Shown here: piece by piece, positions 32,700 through 44,500 of the stretch
Numbering within the stretch: position 1 is the first letter of the stretch
How the letters are laid out: each line of letters opens with the position of its first letter
DNA from: Pogonophryne albipinna
Lineage: Eukaryota > Chordata > Actinopteri > Perciformes > Artedidraconidae
Reading direction: 5' to 3'
Length of the DNA: 64,000 bases
NCBI GenBank assembly: GCA_028583405.1
Contig: CM053252.1
Location: forward strand, 31,439,562 to 31,503,561
Program-made: the position numbers and the translations under genes
Notes under the pieces: generated by a model
Database searches by the model: none
What the model was told of the DNA's origin: nothing
The model's input: only the letters and a program-made list of their open reading frames with translations

Positions 32700-33520
32700 A
32701 AAGAAACAGCTAGCTGCCATAGAATAGGAAATATAAATACATGTAAAATCAACATATTTAGCACATGTTGCTGGTTCGTTGAGGAAACTAAATAAAAAAA
32801 ACACTTTGCATGTCATAAACAAGCAGTTTTAATGTGTCGATAAGTGCTATTGGTAGGCATGGGATAGTATGAAAACGTAAATGTCTTGATTTTGCAGGCT
32901 ACAATAATTCTGTGAAGTGATATTATCCCCAAAACTGTCCAATGATGCTTAAAACTCTTAAAATGTCAATTAAATCCCTTTCCTTTATGTTATTTTCTTT
33001 TGTGAACACCCTTTTTCAGTACAAAATTATCTTAGATAAGGTCCCTCTGCATATAAAAAAGATACTTTGAAAATATATATAAATACTTGCTCAATGTTTA
33101 AAATTACACACTTTTTTAAACATTTCCAGAATGTAAGTGAGCTAGACAACTTTTTAAACACTTTCATGTGAAGATATTCTCAATTATGATGAGAACTGTC
33201 ATTAAAAGTGTCTGGAAGCTTTTGATTGGCTCGAAGTGGTGAAAACCACACTAATTGTCAGAGAGAAGAGTAACAATATAAAATAACTCCAAATAGATTA
33301 ATATACAATTAACATCAGTTAATAAAACATATATTTATCTGTATTACATTATAGTAGAGTAACATCATTGATAAAGGTTTGTATGTATTATATGAGATCA
33401 TGCATCCAATTGCTTTAGAATTGGTCTCATTGGAGTTCCTTAGCCAATGTTATTAGTTTGAATGTTGGTTTGCTAGGAGTCAGACTACTTTGTAAAACTT
33501 AGAAACTCAATGATGTTTGT
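32700..33520. other. AT-rich intergenic stretch
   Basis: Nothing recognised: no coding frame, repeat end or RNA gene. Confidence 0.4.
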
Positions 33521-33529
33521 GCTGTTAGC

Positions 33530-35565
33530 AAATATACCTACCCCTAAAAAAAAAAAAACACCAGATGGATGCCCCCGGTTGACTGTCTTATGCCCCTTTC
33601 ACACCAACGCGTTTTCAGCTCCGACTCGGAGCTGGAGCCTGAAAAGTGCCGGTTTTTCCTGTTCACACCGCAGCGGCGCCGCCTCTTAGCTCCGGAATCC
33701 GGTTCACTTCCAGCTCCAAAAAATTGTCGGTCTAGAGGCAAGAGCTTCGGAGCTAAGAGGTGGCGTCGCTTACGTCTCCCTTACGTCGAGGCGTGCAGGA
33801 AACTAAACCCACCTCCCCTGAACATGGGTCGACTGTCATGCCTGCCTACAAGCAGTAGTGCTTATAAACACACTTTATAACGTCAGGCAACACTAACCAG
33901 GCTTCGTGTGATTCTGTTTATTTGTACCTTACTTTGACCATCCGTTCACTGTTATTGATCATTGTGGAGAGAGGCAGACGTTTTGTTTTGTATTATAGCA
34001 GCTATCGGATGGAATCAATACATGGGCTGCACAGGTTGTCGTGTCCGACTATCACAAGTAGAATCATAATAAAAATACGCCGGTAAAATGTGCCTGTAGA
34101 AATCGGCTTATGCCACAATAGGATAGCAATAGCAAGTAGTCAGTTTAGCTTCGGTTGCTATGCTAACATCACCCATTTTATACCAGAGAAACTTTCATAA
34201 CAGCGTTGTGATGCCAAACAGCGTCAATTCAGACTGACACACATTCACTTAAGGGGAACTGGGGATATGTATCAGCTGCTTGTGTGAGTCGGACAGTGAA
34301 TACTTTACAGCGGCCGCTGCAGTGTGAGCTAACCGGGAGCTAACGGGAGAATAAACTCCCGTGGAAGAGCAGCCAACACTGCAGCGGTCGGTAAATGCCG
34401 CAGAAACACATTAATAAACAATGAACCACGGCACTCTGGAGAAAAGCATAAGGTTGGAGAAGTCGTTATTTTATTTAATCTGGCTTCGTGTGATTAAAAG
34501 CAACACGATCATCGACCCAACGCAGTTCCCCATTGTTGTGAGCGCCGTAACGCCGTTGGGGAGCAAATCAGCGATGTAAACGGTGACGTCATGACGCAGC
34601 AGCGGCAGCACCAGTCGGGCTCTGGGCGGTGTGAACAGAGCGGGAGCAGAAAAGGGAAACCGGAGCTGAACCAGAAAAGCTCTAGCTCGGAGGTAGAAAG
34701 GGAAAAGCGCTGGTGTGAAAGCCGCATTAATGACATAAAGACCTGGATGGCACTAAACTTTTTAAATATAAATGAGAGCAAAACGGAGGTCATTGTGTTT
34801 GGACCAAATGGTGATGTCCTTCCATTGACCTGGGTTCCCTGCAACCATATGCAAAAGCCATGGTCACTAATCTGGGCGTCAAAATCATGCCTTTGTTTCT
34901 ACTCGTCTAGATTACTGTAATGCACTTTATGCCGGCCTAAACAAGACCTCGCTGGCACGCCTGCAGCTTGTACAAAACGCTGCGGCTCGGCTGCTTACAG
35001 GAACACGCAAGCATGAGCACATCACACCTATTCTGACTTCCCTCCACTGGCTTCCTGTCCATTTTAGAGTTCATTTTAAGATGTTATCGTTTGTTTTTAA
35101 ATCGCTCAATGGGCTGGCCCCTCAGTACATCTCAGACCTTCTACAGGTGTACACCCCCTCAAGGGCTTTGAGGTCGACTGATCAGCTGCGGCTGGTAGTC
35201 CCAAAAACAAGGAAAAAGTCCAGGGGAGACCGAGCCTTCTCAACGGTAGCCCCCAGGCTCTGGAACAACCTGCCCCTCCCATGTCAAATTGTCCCCCACT
35301 CTTCAAACTTTTAAGTCCCGCCTGAAGACCCACCTCTTTTCCCTCGCTTTCGAGTCAGTTTGAGTTATGTTTTATCGATTTGTATGCTTTTATTGTCTGT
35401 CCATAGCTTTTATGTGCCTTTTATCTATTCTTATGTGTGCCTTTTATCTATTATTGTAATATTATATTTTATTATAATGTTATGTTTGCTGTGAAGCACT
35501 TTGGTAAACCCTCTGTGTTTAATATGTGCTATATAAATAAAGTGGATTGTATTAGCAGTGGAAGA
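33530..35565 (+). pseudogene. Degenerate LINE reverse-transcriptase fragment split by an insertion
   Basis: A frame with IYLPLK and MPPVDCL runs to 33590 and continues after the inserted element as NDIKTWMALNFLN, NESKTEVIVFGP, then (with a frameshift and internal deletion) TRLDYCNALYAG, NAAARLL, SLHWLPVHFRVHFK, YTPSRALRS and RLWNNLP. These are C-terminal reverse-transcriptase motifs of the CR1/L2/Rex group. The 3' tail contains GTGAAGCACTTTGG and CTATATAAATAAAG. It belongs to a different family from the LINE at 14200-17690, and the YADD region and everything 5' of it are missing. Confidence 0.8.
33591..34726. mobile_element. PIF/Harbinger-like MITE inserted in a LINE fragment
   Basis: The left end is TGCCCCTTTCACACC and the right end GGTGTGAAAGCCGCA, with inverted similarity for over 40 bp. 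A 3-bp TTA duplication flanks it (33588-33590, 34727-34729), as expected for PIF/Harbinger. Removing it restores the LINE reading frame across the junction. It is 1,136 bp with no transposase. Confidence 0.82.
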
Positions 35566-35650
35566 ATTAATTACTTACAGTACTTAAGTACACATTTGAG
35601 GTATCTGTACTTTACTTTAGTATTGCCATGCCTACACCATCATCCACAAC

Positions 35651-36859
35651 CAGGCCCGGACTGGCCATCGGGAGGACCGGGAGGTTTCCCGATGGCCTGG
35701 CCTGCTAAGTGGCCTGCTGGCCTGAGGATTTTGTTTTTATGTATGTATTGTGAACGCAATGCTGCGCAAATGTGGGTCTGACTCTGCCTCACAGAGGGTG
35801 AATGGCTGTCTACATGATGTGGCCTGCCGACATGGCCACTTTCATACAGATCATACACTAATGCCCTGATTGGTCTCTGTGTGTCATTCAAGCTCGGGAG
35901 GGTGTGTATGTGTGGCGCGAGCGAGCGAGAGAGAAAGCGCCCGCACCGGTTACGTGTATTGTTGTTGTTAGCATCTGGTGCTAGCTAGCTGCGCTAACGG
36001 ATATAATGAGCTGTCAACAAGGTGGAGGAGAGTCCTATCCTGTCAGACTGAGAGACTGATAACTACAGCTCAGGTGAGGTAAAGTGTTTAGATAGTTAAC
36101 TTAGTCTAAGTTCTCTGTGGGTCTCAAACGGTTTGGTCACCATTTATGTAAACACATATTTCCATTTGAAGGGGGAATGGTTAGTAAAATATGGATGAAT
36201 AATTAAAAAAAAAATGTTAACTATGTGAAAAAAGGTAAGATACATTTTTAAAACTTGTTGAGAGCTAAAACTAGTCTTTGCTGCTGCCTCAAAGAGGAGC
36301 AGGGGGAGAGGAGGGAGAGGAGGGAGACAGGAGAGGCTGATTCAGGAGCCCAGACACACTCACAACTATAAATGAACCAAAAACAAATAAACAAGTTTCA
36401 ATGTTTTTTCATATTGGATATGGTATGTTATTGGTTATGGCCATGTTATTATGATTTTCTGATTATTTAAATGTATACAGTTATGTTTCATATGGGTGTA
36501 GTCTCTTTATTTCCCCCTCAAAATGCACCAGATTGATGCATTTAAGACCAACGTTTAAAAAAAAATCTTACCGGGGGAGCATGCCCCCGGACCCCCCTAG
36601 AGGATTTGAGGTCCACCCCCACTTAAAATATGTTCACATTGATAGATTCCTAAATAGATTTTCACAATTTTTAAAAAAAGTAACCCATCTCCATATGTTT
36701 ATTCTGGGATAGTAGATTTAAACTATAGGGCTATCACTATGGGCAGCAACGCTGTAAATATTGACAAATAAATCCAGAACAATTGCACAAAAGAAAACTG
36801 GTAGTGGCCTGGCTGGGTGTATAATTCCCGGCCTGACTTATTGTCCCAGTCCGGCCCTG
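35651..36859. mobile_element. Non-autonomous hAT transposon
   Basis: The left end CAGGCCCGGACTGGCC and the right end AGTCCGGCCCTG are inverted repeats. The exact 8-bp TCCACAAC flanks it at 35643-35650 and 36860-36867. Its interior (about 35870-36170) is related to 39360-39680, and 36575-36600 carries a GGGGGAGCATGCCCCC hairpin. No transposase frame. Confidence 0.9.
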
Positions 36860-37225
36860 TCCACAACTCAGTATATTTCATTAACATTTGAGAAATCAAC
36901 TGGTTTGATAATCAATTAATTGTTTGCAAAAATAATTAACGTTATTGTCTCAGTCTTTCAAACACTTTTGTTTTCCTGTTAAATGACATCTGCAGGTTTC
37001 ACTGATGATGAGATGCCATTTATTACTATTTTTCGACAATTTTAAAAACCAACCAACAATTATAAAAGACAGATTAAGAATAGAACAAAAATAATAATAA
37101 TAATAATACACAATAATGTTTAAATTATTAATCAACTGACTCCAAGAAAAACTACTCCTAGTAATATTGTATATTTTCTGGTGATGCTCAATGTATAATA
37201 GTTATACTCGGTATTTAGGACTTAT

Positions 37226-37452
37226 ACTTACATGTCATTTGTTAGACGCTAGACTCCAAAGCGATTTACATACATTCAGTACTGTGGACAATCCCCACAG
37301 GAGTACTTTGGGGTGAAGTGTCTTGCAGTCTGCAGTAATTTGGGGTGAAGTGTCTTGCCCAAGGACACAACGACATGCTGACTGCCGTGGGACTCGAACT
37401 TGCTATCCCCTGATTCGAAGTCCAGCACACTATCCAATGAGCCACATCCTCC
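37226..37452 (-). mobile_element. tRNA-derived SINE with L2-like 3' tail
   Basis: On the minus strand the head reads GGATGTGGCTCATTGGATAG with an A box, then a perfect B box, GTTCGAGTCCC, typical of RNA polymerase III promoters. The 3' end AAATCGCTTTGGAGTCTAGC followed by GTCTAACAAATGACATGTAA closely matches the tail of the intact LINE at 17643-17690. A 20-bp segment is repeated with a 32-bp period (37307-37326, 37339-37358). Confidence 0.85.
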
Positions 37453-38464
37453 CTTGAATCAGTACAATGTGGCATTTTGCCAAAAATATGATATCATAAC
37501 ACGTAACGTCGGAGAGCGGAAGCAGCTGCCTATTTTGTAAAAGTGTAATAAAGCTATTAAAGAAGTTAAAACGAAACTCCTCTGATGGTTTATTTTAAAA
37601 TTCCCAATATATATCTTAATGGAAGTTAACCACCATATATTTTGGAGTGTCCTAACATTCTGGGTTGCAAAGTTAAACAGGGACGCCGACTGGATGGGTA
37701 ACGTTTACAGCTTGCTATTTAAGCAATGTTGACAACATATTACTAGTCTGTTATCGCAGTTTATTACCCTAAAAACTTAGTCTATGACCTCAACATTTAT
37801 CATTTCAAACTCAACTCTTAAACATGTTCATTTGCTTTTTCTAGCTCGCATGTGTCCATGGTGTCAAGGTTTGACAACTCTCTTTTTGCTCGACCAATGA
37901 GAACCCAAGCACTGGGACCGACACACGGATAAACCAATCACCGCTCTCCAAATGACAGAGCATACGGAAATGGCGTTTGCCATCCACAGCGAGTACAGAA
38001 GGTTCTCCATGCATGGCGCAAAGCACCGGGTTAATTTGCTTAAAACCTACCGGAGAAGTTCCTTCCGCCGACATGTCGTTGATCCGGTTCGCCCCACCGT
38101 TCTTGCAAGGATCCACAGCGCGATTTGCTTGACTCAGAGACCATTAAACAACACGAAATCCTTGAAAAAAGCCAGGGTGCTGCTCTCATTCAGCCCCATG
38201 AGTGAACGCCGAGGCTGTGATGTCATTGGACCGTCCAGAGGTCATTTCCTGGTTCCGCCTTCTAGTTCTCTCCACGAGCAGCGGTTAGCGTGAGGGTCAG
38301 TGATCGAGGGTTTTATGATTGATCCATGTAATTATGATCGTATATTCCAAGTAGATGTTGACATAAGCAAGAATAAACCTCAAGTAAATACACACAATGT
38401 GGTTAACTTGGGATCACATTTTAAATAGAGTTAAAGAGGTGTGTGAAATTGTGCAAGTAATCTA

Positions 38465-38645
38465 TTAAAGGTGGGGTAGGTAAATTTGAGAAACTTTCAT
38501 CAAATTGAGAACATTTCATCTGTGGAAGCCGGAGTAGGCTACTGTAAAAAGCACGACCAATAATGTTAGCCGGCCCGGCTAAAATAACTGGATGGCCTAC
38601 CTGCCTGTCAGCCTTCCATCTGTTCACAAACTTATCTCGTGCCCT
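38465..38645 (-). mobile_element. TTAA MITE, copy 3 of the 7764 family, truncated
   Basis: TTAAAGGTGGGGTAGGTAA at the left, followed by the reverse complement of the body shared by 7764-8127 and 44551-44917 (for example GGCCTACCTGCCTGTCAGCC). The other end is not seen, so this inverted copy is truncated. Confidence 0.75.
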
Positions 38646-39245
38646 CATAGAGTGGCGAAGTCCCTCCCCTTCCGGTGGACCTCCATGGGACCTTATTTCG
38701 AAAAAATTATGTATTGAAGTCAATGGAGAGAGAAAGATTATCTTTCGATCCCGTTTGAATTGTGCCACGAATTACATATGATGTTTTTCAATTTAAAAGC
38801 TAATTTTGCAAGTAAATGTGTCGTAAAACTGTGAAGTAAAACACATGTGATTGTGGGGTGTGCTTCTAGGTCGTTACCAGTGTAAACTAGAGCTGTGTGG
38901 GTTGTCGGATTGCCCTTACAGACTGCCTGCAGATGTATGGAAAAACGACCCTCGAAAGTGGCCTTCGTCGATTTTGGCTGCATTCTAATTTCTGCAGTCT
39001 AATTTCTGGAAACACCAGGTGAATACCCCACTTGTCACAATAATATTATCATGCCATTGCATATATGTGGTATTTTAGAGTTGACTAGATATTGATTAAG
39101 GCAATAGACTATGATATTCAGTACACGAAGCTTAGCAACACCTAGACGGTGTACGGCTAAACCCTCGACCTGCTTGCACCTCGCGTAAAATGGCAGATAC
39201 CGGAAGTACGGTGTCGCACTCGGCCCAATCCCCGTATGTGTGTGT

Positions 39246-40440
39246 GAAAGAATCATGCAAAATCCACCGTTGTACGTCTTTTATACATGAATATGTGTCC
39301 CCGGTGTGTCATAAATTCAAAAAATATTGATTCGAAAATAATATGCTACAGTACAAGTAGCCGTCTAGGTCTCTGTGTTTCATTCAAACGCGGCTCTGTG
39401 TGGAACGAGCCATTTTGTGTGCGTGCGCTAGCGAGAGAGAGCGCACCATACCGGAAATCATTGTTGTTAGCTTCTGGTGCTAGCGAGCTACTCTAACGGA
39501 TATAAGGTGCTTTTTCAACAACAAGGTGGAAGAGAGTCCTCTCCTGTCAGACTGAGAGGCTCAGGTGAGCTAAAGGACTCTCTGAGTGTTTAGATAGTTA
39601 ACTTTAGTCTAAGTTATCTCAGTGGGTCTCAAACGGTTTGGTCACGATTAATGTAAACAATTATTTCCGAGGCACACGTCTATATGATCATTATGGGTAT
39701 AAAAAAAATAAGACAATAAATGAAAAACAGGTATGAAATACTACTACTTGTGACCACAGAATGCGAACGTTGTGATCAGCTGTTTTAGCGCAGTTCTCCA
39801 GTGAAGGGGGGGAAGTCTCCCTCCGCAGCCGGTTGGCGTAGTTTTGGCACAATTCCGTTGTACAGACCGACGTTAACAGCAGCCCTGTCTGTGCACACGG
39901 AGACCGACTCTGTCGTCCGGTGATCTAACCGCCTTCTGGAAAAGCTTCACAAGTACGCCGGTACGCAAATGCGCTTTGTGACACAAGTTTCAGATTACGC
40001 ACATAACCTGCGTACCAGTTATGTGCACCCCTGTACTACAGCAAAAGTATTCTCCGTCGGGACTTCCTGCAACAACACCGACATTATCAAAGATGTTCTA
40101 TTGAGAAGACGATCACTACGTGACAAAAGTTTTCAAAACCGTTTCTGGTCTTCGGTATTTCCAGACAAGTGGCTACTGAAATCAATCTGACTAACTGCTG
40201 TCTGTGCAATTTACTCCGCGCGAGTTGGCGGACTTTATTTAGCTTACTTTAACATCATTTTTCATGGAGGGGCTAAGCCATTTCTCGGTATGGGTGTAGC
40301 CTACCCCAGCGATACCCTGGCGCTGCCACTGGTGGCACGTATGGGGCGGGCCATTCTGCACATGCGTTAAATGCGTTAAATATTTTAACGCAATTAATTC
40401 AAAAAATTAATTACCGCCGTTAACGCGATAATTTTGACAG
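39246..40440. repeat. Mosaic of transposon fragments
   Basis: Successive blocks match the TTAA family B element (39253-39310), the hAT at 35651 (39360-39680) and the hAT at 3849 (about 40020-40320). Then comes a block with TTAACGCAATTAATTC and TTAACGCGATAATTTTGACAG typical of fish DNA transposon ends. No single target duplication encloses it. Confidence 0.65.
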
Positions 40441-40449
40441 CACTAATAT

Positions 40450-41200
40450 ATATATAAAATATTGCTATAAGAGAAGGTTTCAGACCTTCTTTGGGGAGTG
40501 AGTGGAAGCACGTGTTATCATAGCTTTCTAACCTATTTAACAAAACTACGTTTTTCTTAGGGAATATCAGGAAAAGGAGGATGAAAATGTGTTGTGCTTC
40601 TGTTCCTATTGAATAAATACATTCTAAATCCTTTATGCACACAACAGTGTCATCTGGTGACCAAATAAAAGTACTGCAACAGATGAATTCTGTATAATCG
40701 TGGTGGAGAATAATAATCTAAATGGAACATGTCATGCTGTCAAATTAAAACATAATCTTCAAGGCTTAAATATGATGATATTTTTGTACGCTTTCTTACA
40801 TAGTTTGCATAATTTTAACACATGTTTCCGGAATCTGCAACAAATAAGCACACATATCTTAAGATCAGGTAGAAAAGCCTCTTAGGTCTAATAAAGTCAG
40901 TTGATATTGTGCTTTACCGGTGCATATTTCCAACCCATTTATCTAATTGAACACAAACCAGTTCACGCCAGTTTAGTTCTGCTACATGAAGGTCAAAGGG
41001 TTGGTTGAAATGTTTAAATGCAGTTTGATACAGTTTATAAATGTACAATAAATAAATGTTTAATAATATAGAATAACTGTTCAATGTGTTTCATTTGTAA
41101 GGTTGTTTTTTGCAAGTATGTGCTTTTTATATACATAATATAAAATACAGTAGACTATGTATGAACTCAAAATGAAATGAAAATGCTTGCTGGATCTATC
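40450..41200. other. Intergenic stretch upstream of arcn1
   Basis: AT-rich; no gene or clear repeat recognised. Confidence 0.35.
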
Positions 41201-41220
41201 TATTTATATGGATCTATCCA

Positions 41221-41287
41221 TCTATCACTCTCAAATTGAGAGTGATAGATAGGGCGCTCCTTCCTCTTTTTCTAAGAGGAAGGAGCG
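41221..41287. repeat. Two adjacent perfect hairpins upstream of arcn1
   Basis: Arms 41221-41234 and 41236-41249 (TCTATCACTCTCAA) pair perfectly around one base. Arms 41255-41267 and 41275-41287 (CGCTCCTTCCTCT) pair perfectly around seven bases. They lie back to back about 275 bp before the arcn1 start codon. Confidence 0.9.
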
Positions 41288-41560
41288 TCTGTGTGTGGAA
41301 GTAGAACGAGTAACTTATTTATGCAACACGGCCAACATTTTGGAGAACACGTCACTGGTTTCCACGGTGGGCAGTTCTATCGCTGCTCTTCCGGTGGAGA
41401 CGTGGCTCTGTCCTGCTGCCATATTGACGCTAGCTAGCTAACAATCACACAACTTGAAGTCAGCTGTACATTCGCACCTTTCTATTCCAGACTGACTAGA
41501 AATCACCAAATCAAGAAACACGAGAGACGGAAGATCGTCGTTCCATAGAGAGAGACCAAA

Positions 41561-44500
41561 ATGGTGAGTGACAGTCTAATATCCGGGTATTTCCCTGGCT
41601 TTCATCGGGCCTAGCAATGATCATAACACTGGCTAACCTGCAACTAGCTAAACCTGGGTATCAGTTAGCTAGCCTGTCCAAGAGCGAAATAACAGGAAAA
41701 CGACACGTTGGTTTCCACTGCTCTGACAATACTAACTTCATATTAATGTCTTTAAATTAACTAAATGAATCGTCGTTTCATTATACAGAGTCATATTTTA
41801 GGTTAGTAGTTGATTCAGAGTGTGCAGACATTGCTGACGTTAACTAGCCTGACAAGCTAGCGCTAGCGTTAGCTCCTGTCACTAGCCTATCCCGAGCTAA
41901 CATTACCTGCTGTCATTATGTCTAAAGCCAGGCAACACGGTATAATGTCATTGAGTTATCTTAATCTATATATACATTATCATGTTTACTAACATGTTAT
42001 TACAGCATGTATAAAGGGCTGTCAACGTTAACCTCAGTTGTTGGTTGTCTGCATCAAGTTCAGATCCGTTGCAGTCGGTATCTTTCATTTGTAACTTCAG
42101 CCCTTGTCAACGTGGAATACATACAGTTGCTTCCCTCATTTCCCTAAGTGAAATTTACAGTGTACTCATATTACGCTTAATTTAATGAACCTTCAATTAC
42201 AGTTTTATGTAAGTTATTTTCGGGTGGTAGAAGTACTCAGATCTTGTACTTCAGTAAATGTAGAAATACACAGAAGGTGACAATCCTGCATAAAGTCCTG
42301 CATTCAAAATGTAACTCAAGTAAAGGAACAAAAGTATATGTCATTTACGCATTTAAGTGTTTGTCACAGCTGGTAAAGGTGCAGCTTGTTTGAATGACTG
42401 TGTATACTGCAGGGTAGCTTGTGAATTTACTCTATGTGTAACTTAAGTCTTATTTAAGGGTTGATTATATTTCACAAAATTATTCCTACTTCTGCAAAGT
42501 AGCTAAAGGTATTAAATAAATGTAGCAGAGTAAAAGTACACGATTTACCTCTCAAATGAAGTGGGCTAGAAGTACAAAGTAGCACACAATTGAAATACTT
42601 AAGTCAAGTACAAATTCCTAAAAATTGTAATTGAGTAATCTAATTAGTGTCTTTAAACCACTGGTTAATTTACTGGAAACAAATGCTACCGGTCAACACT
42701 GCTGTGGTCCTAGTCTAGTGTGTTGAGAACGCCTCACCAGACCCCTTTAGAATTGTTGGTTTCTTGTCAGACATACAAACATTGTTAACACAAACTTATC
42801 GTTTCTGTATTCATTATAAACAATGTCAAATTTGGGACATGTTTGTAGCAATTGTTTTAATAAAATGCCATGTTGTATGGCTAGTTGCCATGCAGCAACT
42901 ACAGTCTTCTTCCACGAAAAACCTAACACAGTAGGTTGCCTCAAGCAGTGCAAACAAATAATAAAGTAGGACCTCTGGTGAGAGGGTGGATTGGCTGCAT
43001 TTTAAACACAAATGTGTCTTAAGAAAACATTTAATTTAATGATGTTCGACTTGGTAAGATGTGCTCTCCCTAGACAGAGGCTTACATTATTGGAATTTGG
43101 GTTAAAGGAAAGAGGAACTGTATCATTTGCACAGTACAGTTAATGTATCCCCATGACTTACTTTTGCCTTGAGCGAACAGTTCCATGCTCAAATAAAGTA
43201 TGCATGTACAATGTGTTTTTATTAATAATAAAACTGCAGGTACTACAACAGTCTGTTTTTTCTCCACCTCCAGGTGCTGTTGGCAGCGGCGGTGTGCACC
43301 AAGGCCGGCAAGGCCATCGTATCGCGGCAGTTTGTGGAAATGACCCGGACACGCATTGAGGGTCTCCTGGCTGCATTCCCTAAACTGATGAACACGGGCA
43401 AGCAGCACACCTTTGTGGAAACAGACAGTGTTCGCTATGTGTACCAGCCCTTGGAAAAACTCTACATGGTCCTCATCACCACCAAGAACAGCAACATCCT
43501 GGAGGACCTGGAGACCCTCAGACTCTTCTCCCGCGTGGTAAGGAAACATGCAGCTGTTTCTGCCTATGCCTAGGAATGATGTTCATTATAAGAGGATATA
43601 CAGTTAACATGACACATTGCAGAGAATGGCAATTGCTTTAATGATCCCTTTCTGTATCACACATCAAATTACTGAAAGCTGTCAGCCAGGTTCTTGTTTT
43701 TCTCCTTTGAGTTATTTTAGCATGTACTATAGCAATCCTCAGCATCCCAGTGTGCATTCATGGCTTTATATGTAGGAGTATGCATTTGGAAATCCAACAC
43801 TATGTACATATGAAGCTTAAAACCAACATAATGGATTACTGTTTGCTTCTTTAATACTCCATTATAAATTCCTAAGTACAACCATTTATGAACCATTTAA
43901 TTTTTTCTTAATTTTAATTTTAACTGAAATATAATACACATGACAAACTCAGACAAAATAAACTAAAGACCATAAAATGATGTTCACATTTTAGGCAGTC
44001 ATGTTCAACACTGGGTCTTTTATATCATATCTCATAACAAAAAGCGTTGAATTAGGAGAATATTATATGGAAAATAAGTAGTTGTTATATTAATAAGTAT
44101 CATCAGAGAAAACAGTATGACCACAACTCATAAAGCGATAGTATTTAGCTTACTTAAAAGCTATTAATTTCAAGCTAATAAGTTAATTTGTTTAAAAACC
44201 AAAATGTATTATTTATCACAATAATGTTGCACTGCTTTTGTTCCTGTATTTTATAGTAAATGTTATTGATTTTCAAGAAATATCACACCGCTGGTTTATT
44301 TTAACTATTTAATTTATGTTATTGCCCTTTTATGTTTTGGATAAAAGCAAGCAGGAAATTGAATATATATATTTTTTTAGTACTAAAACCCATTGTGGGT
44401 TGATTTCCGGGATTTATGTTCGTATTACATTTTATTTAAAAAAGTAGTTCTGAAATACCAAGCATAATATTTCATAATTAAATCATGTATTACAAAACAG

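Noticed and set aside
33569..33880. 103-codon frame
   Set aside because: It lies in the inverted-repeat end of the PIF/Harbinger-like element and reads its symmetrical GC-rich motif.
37226..37452. A functional tRNA gene
   Set aside because: The A and B boxes are present, but the body continues into a SINE with a LINE-type tail and does not fold as a mature tRNA.
37841..38293. Two overlapping frames of 91 and 113 codons on opposite strands
   Set aside because: No recognisable domain, codon pattern or splice context; the surroundings are repeat-derived.
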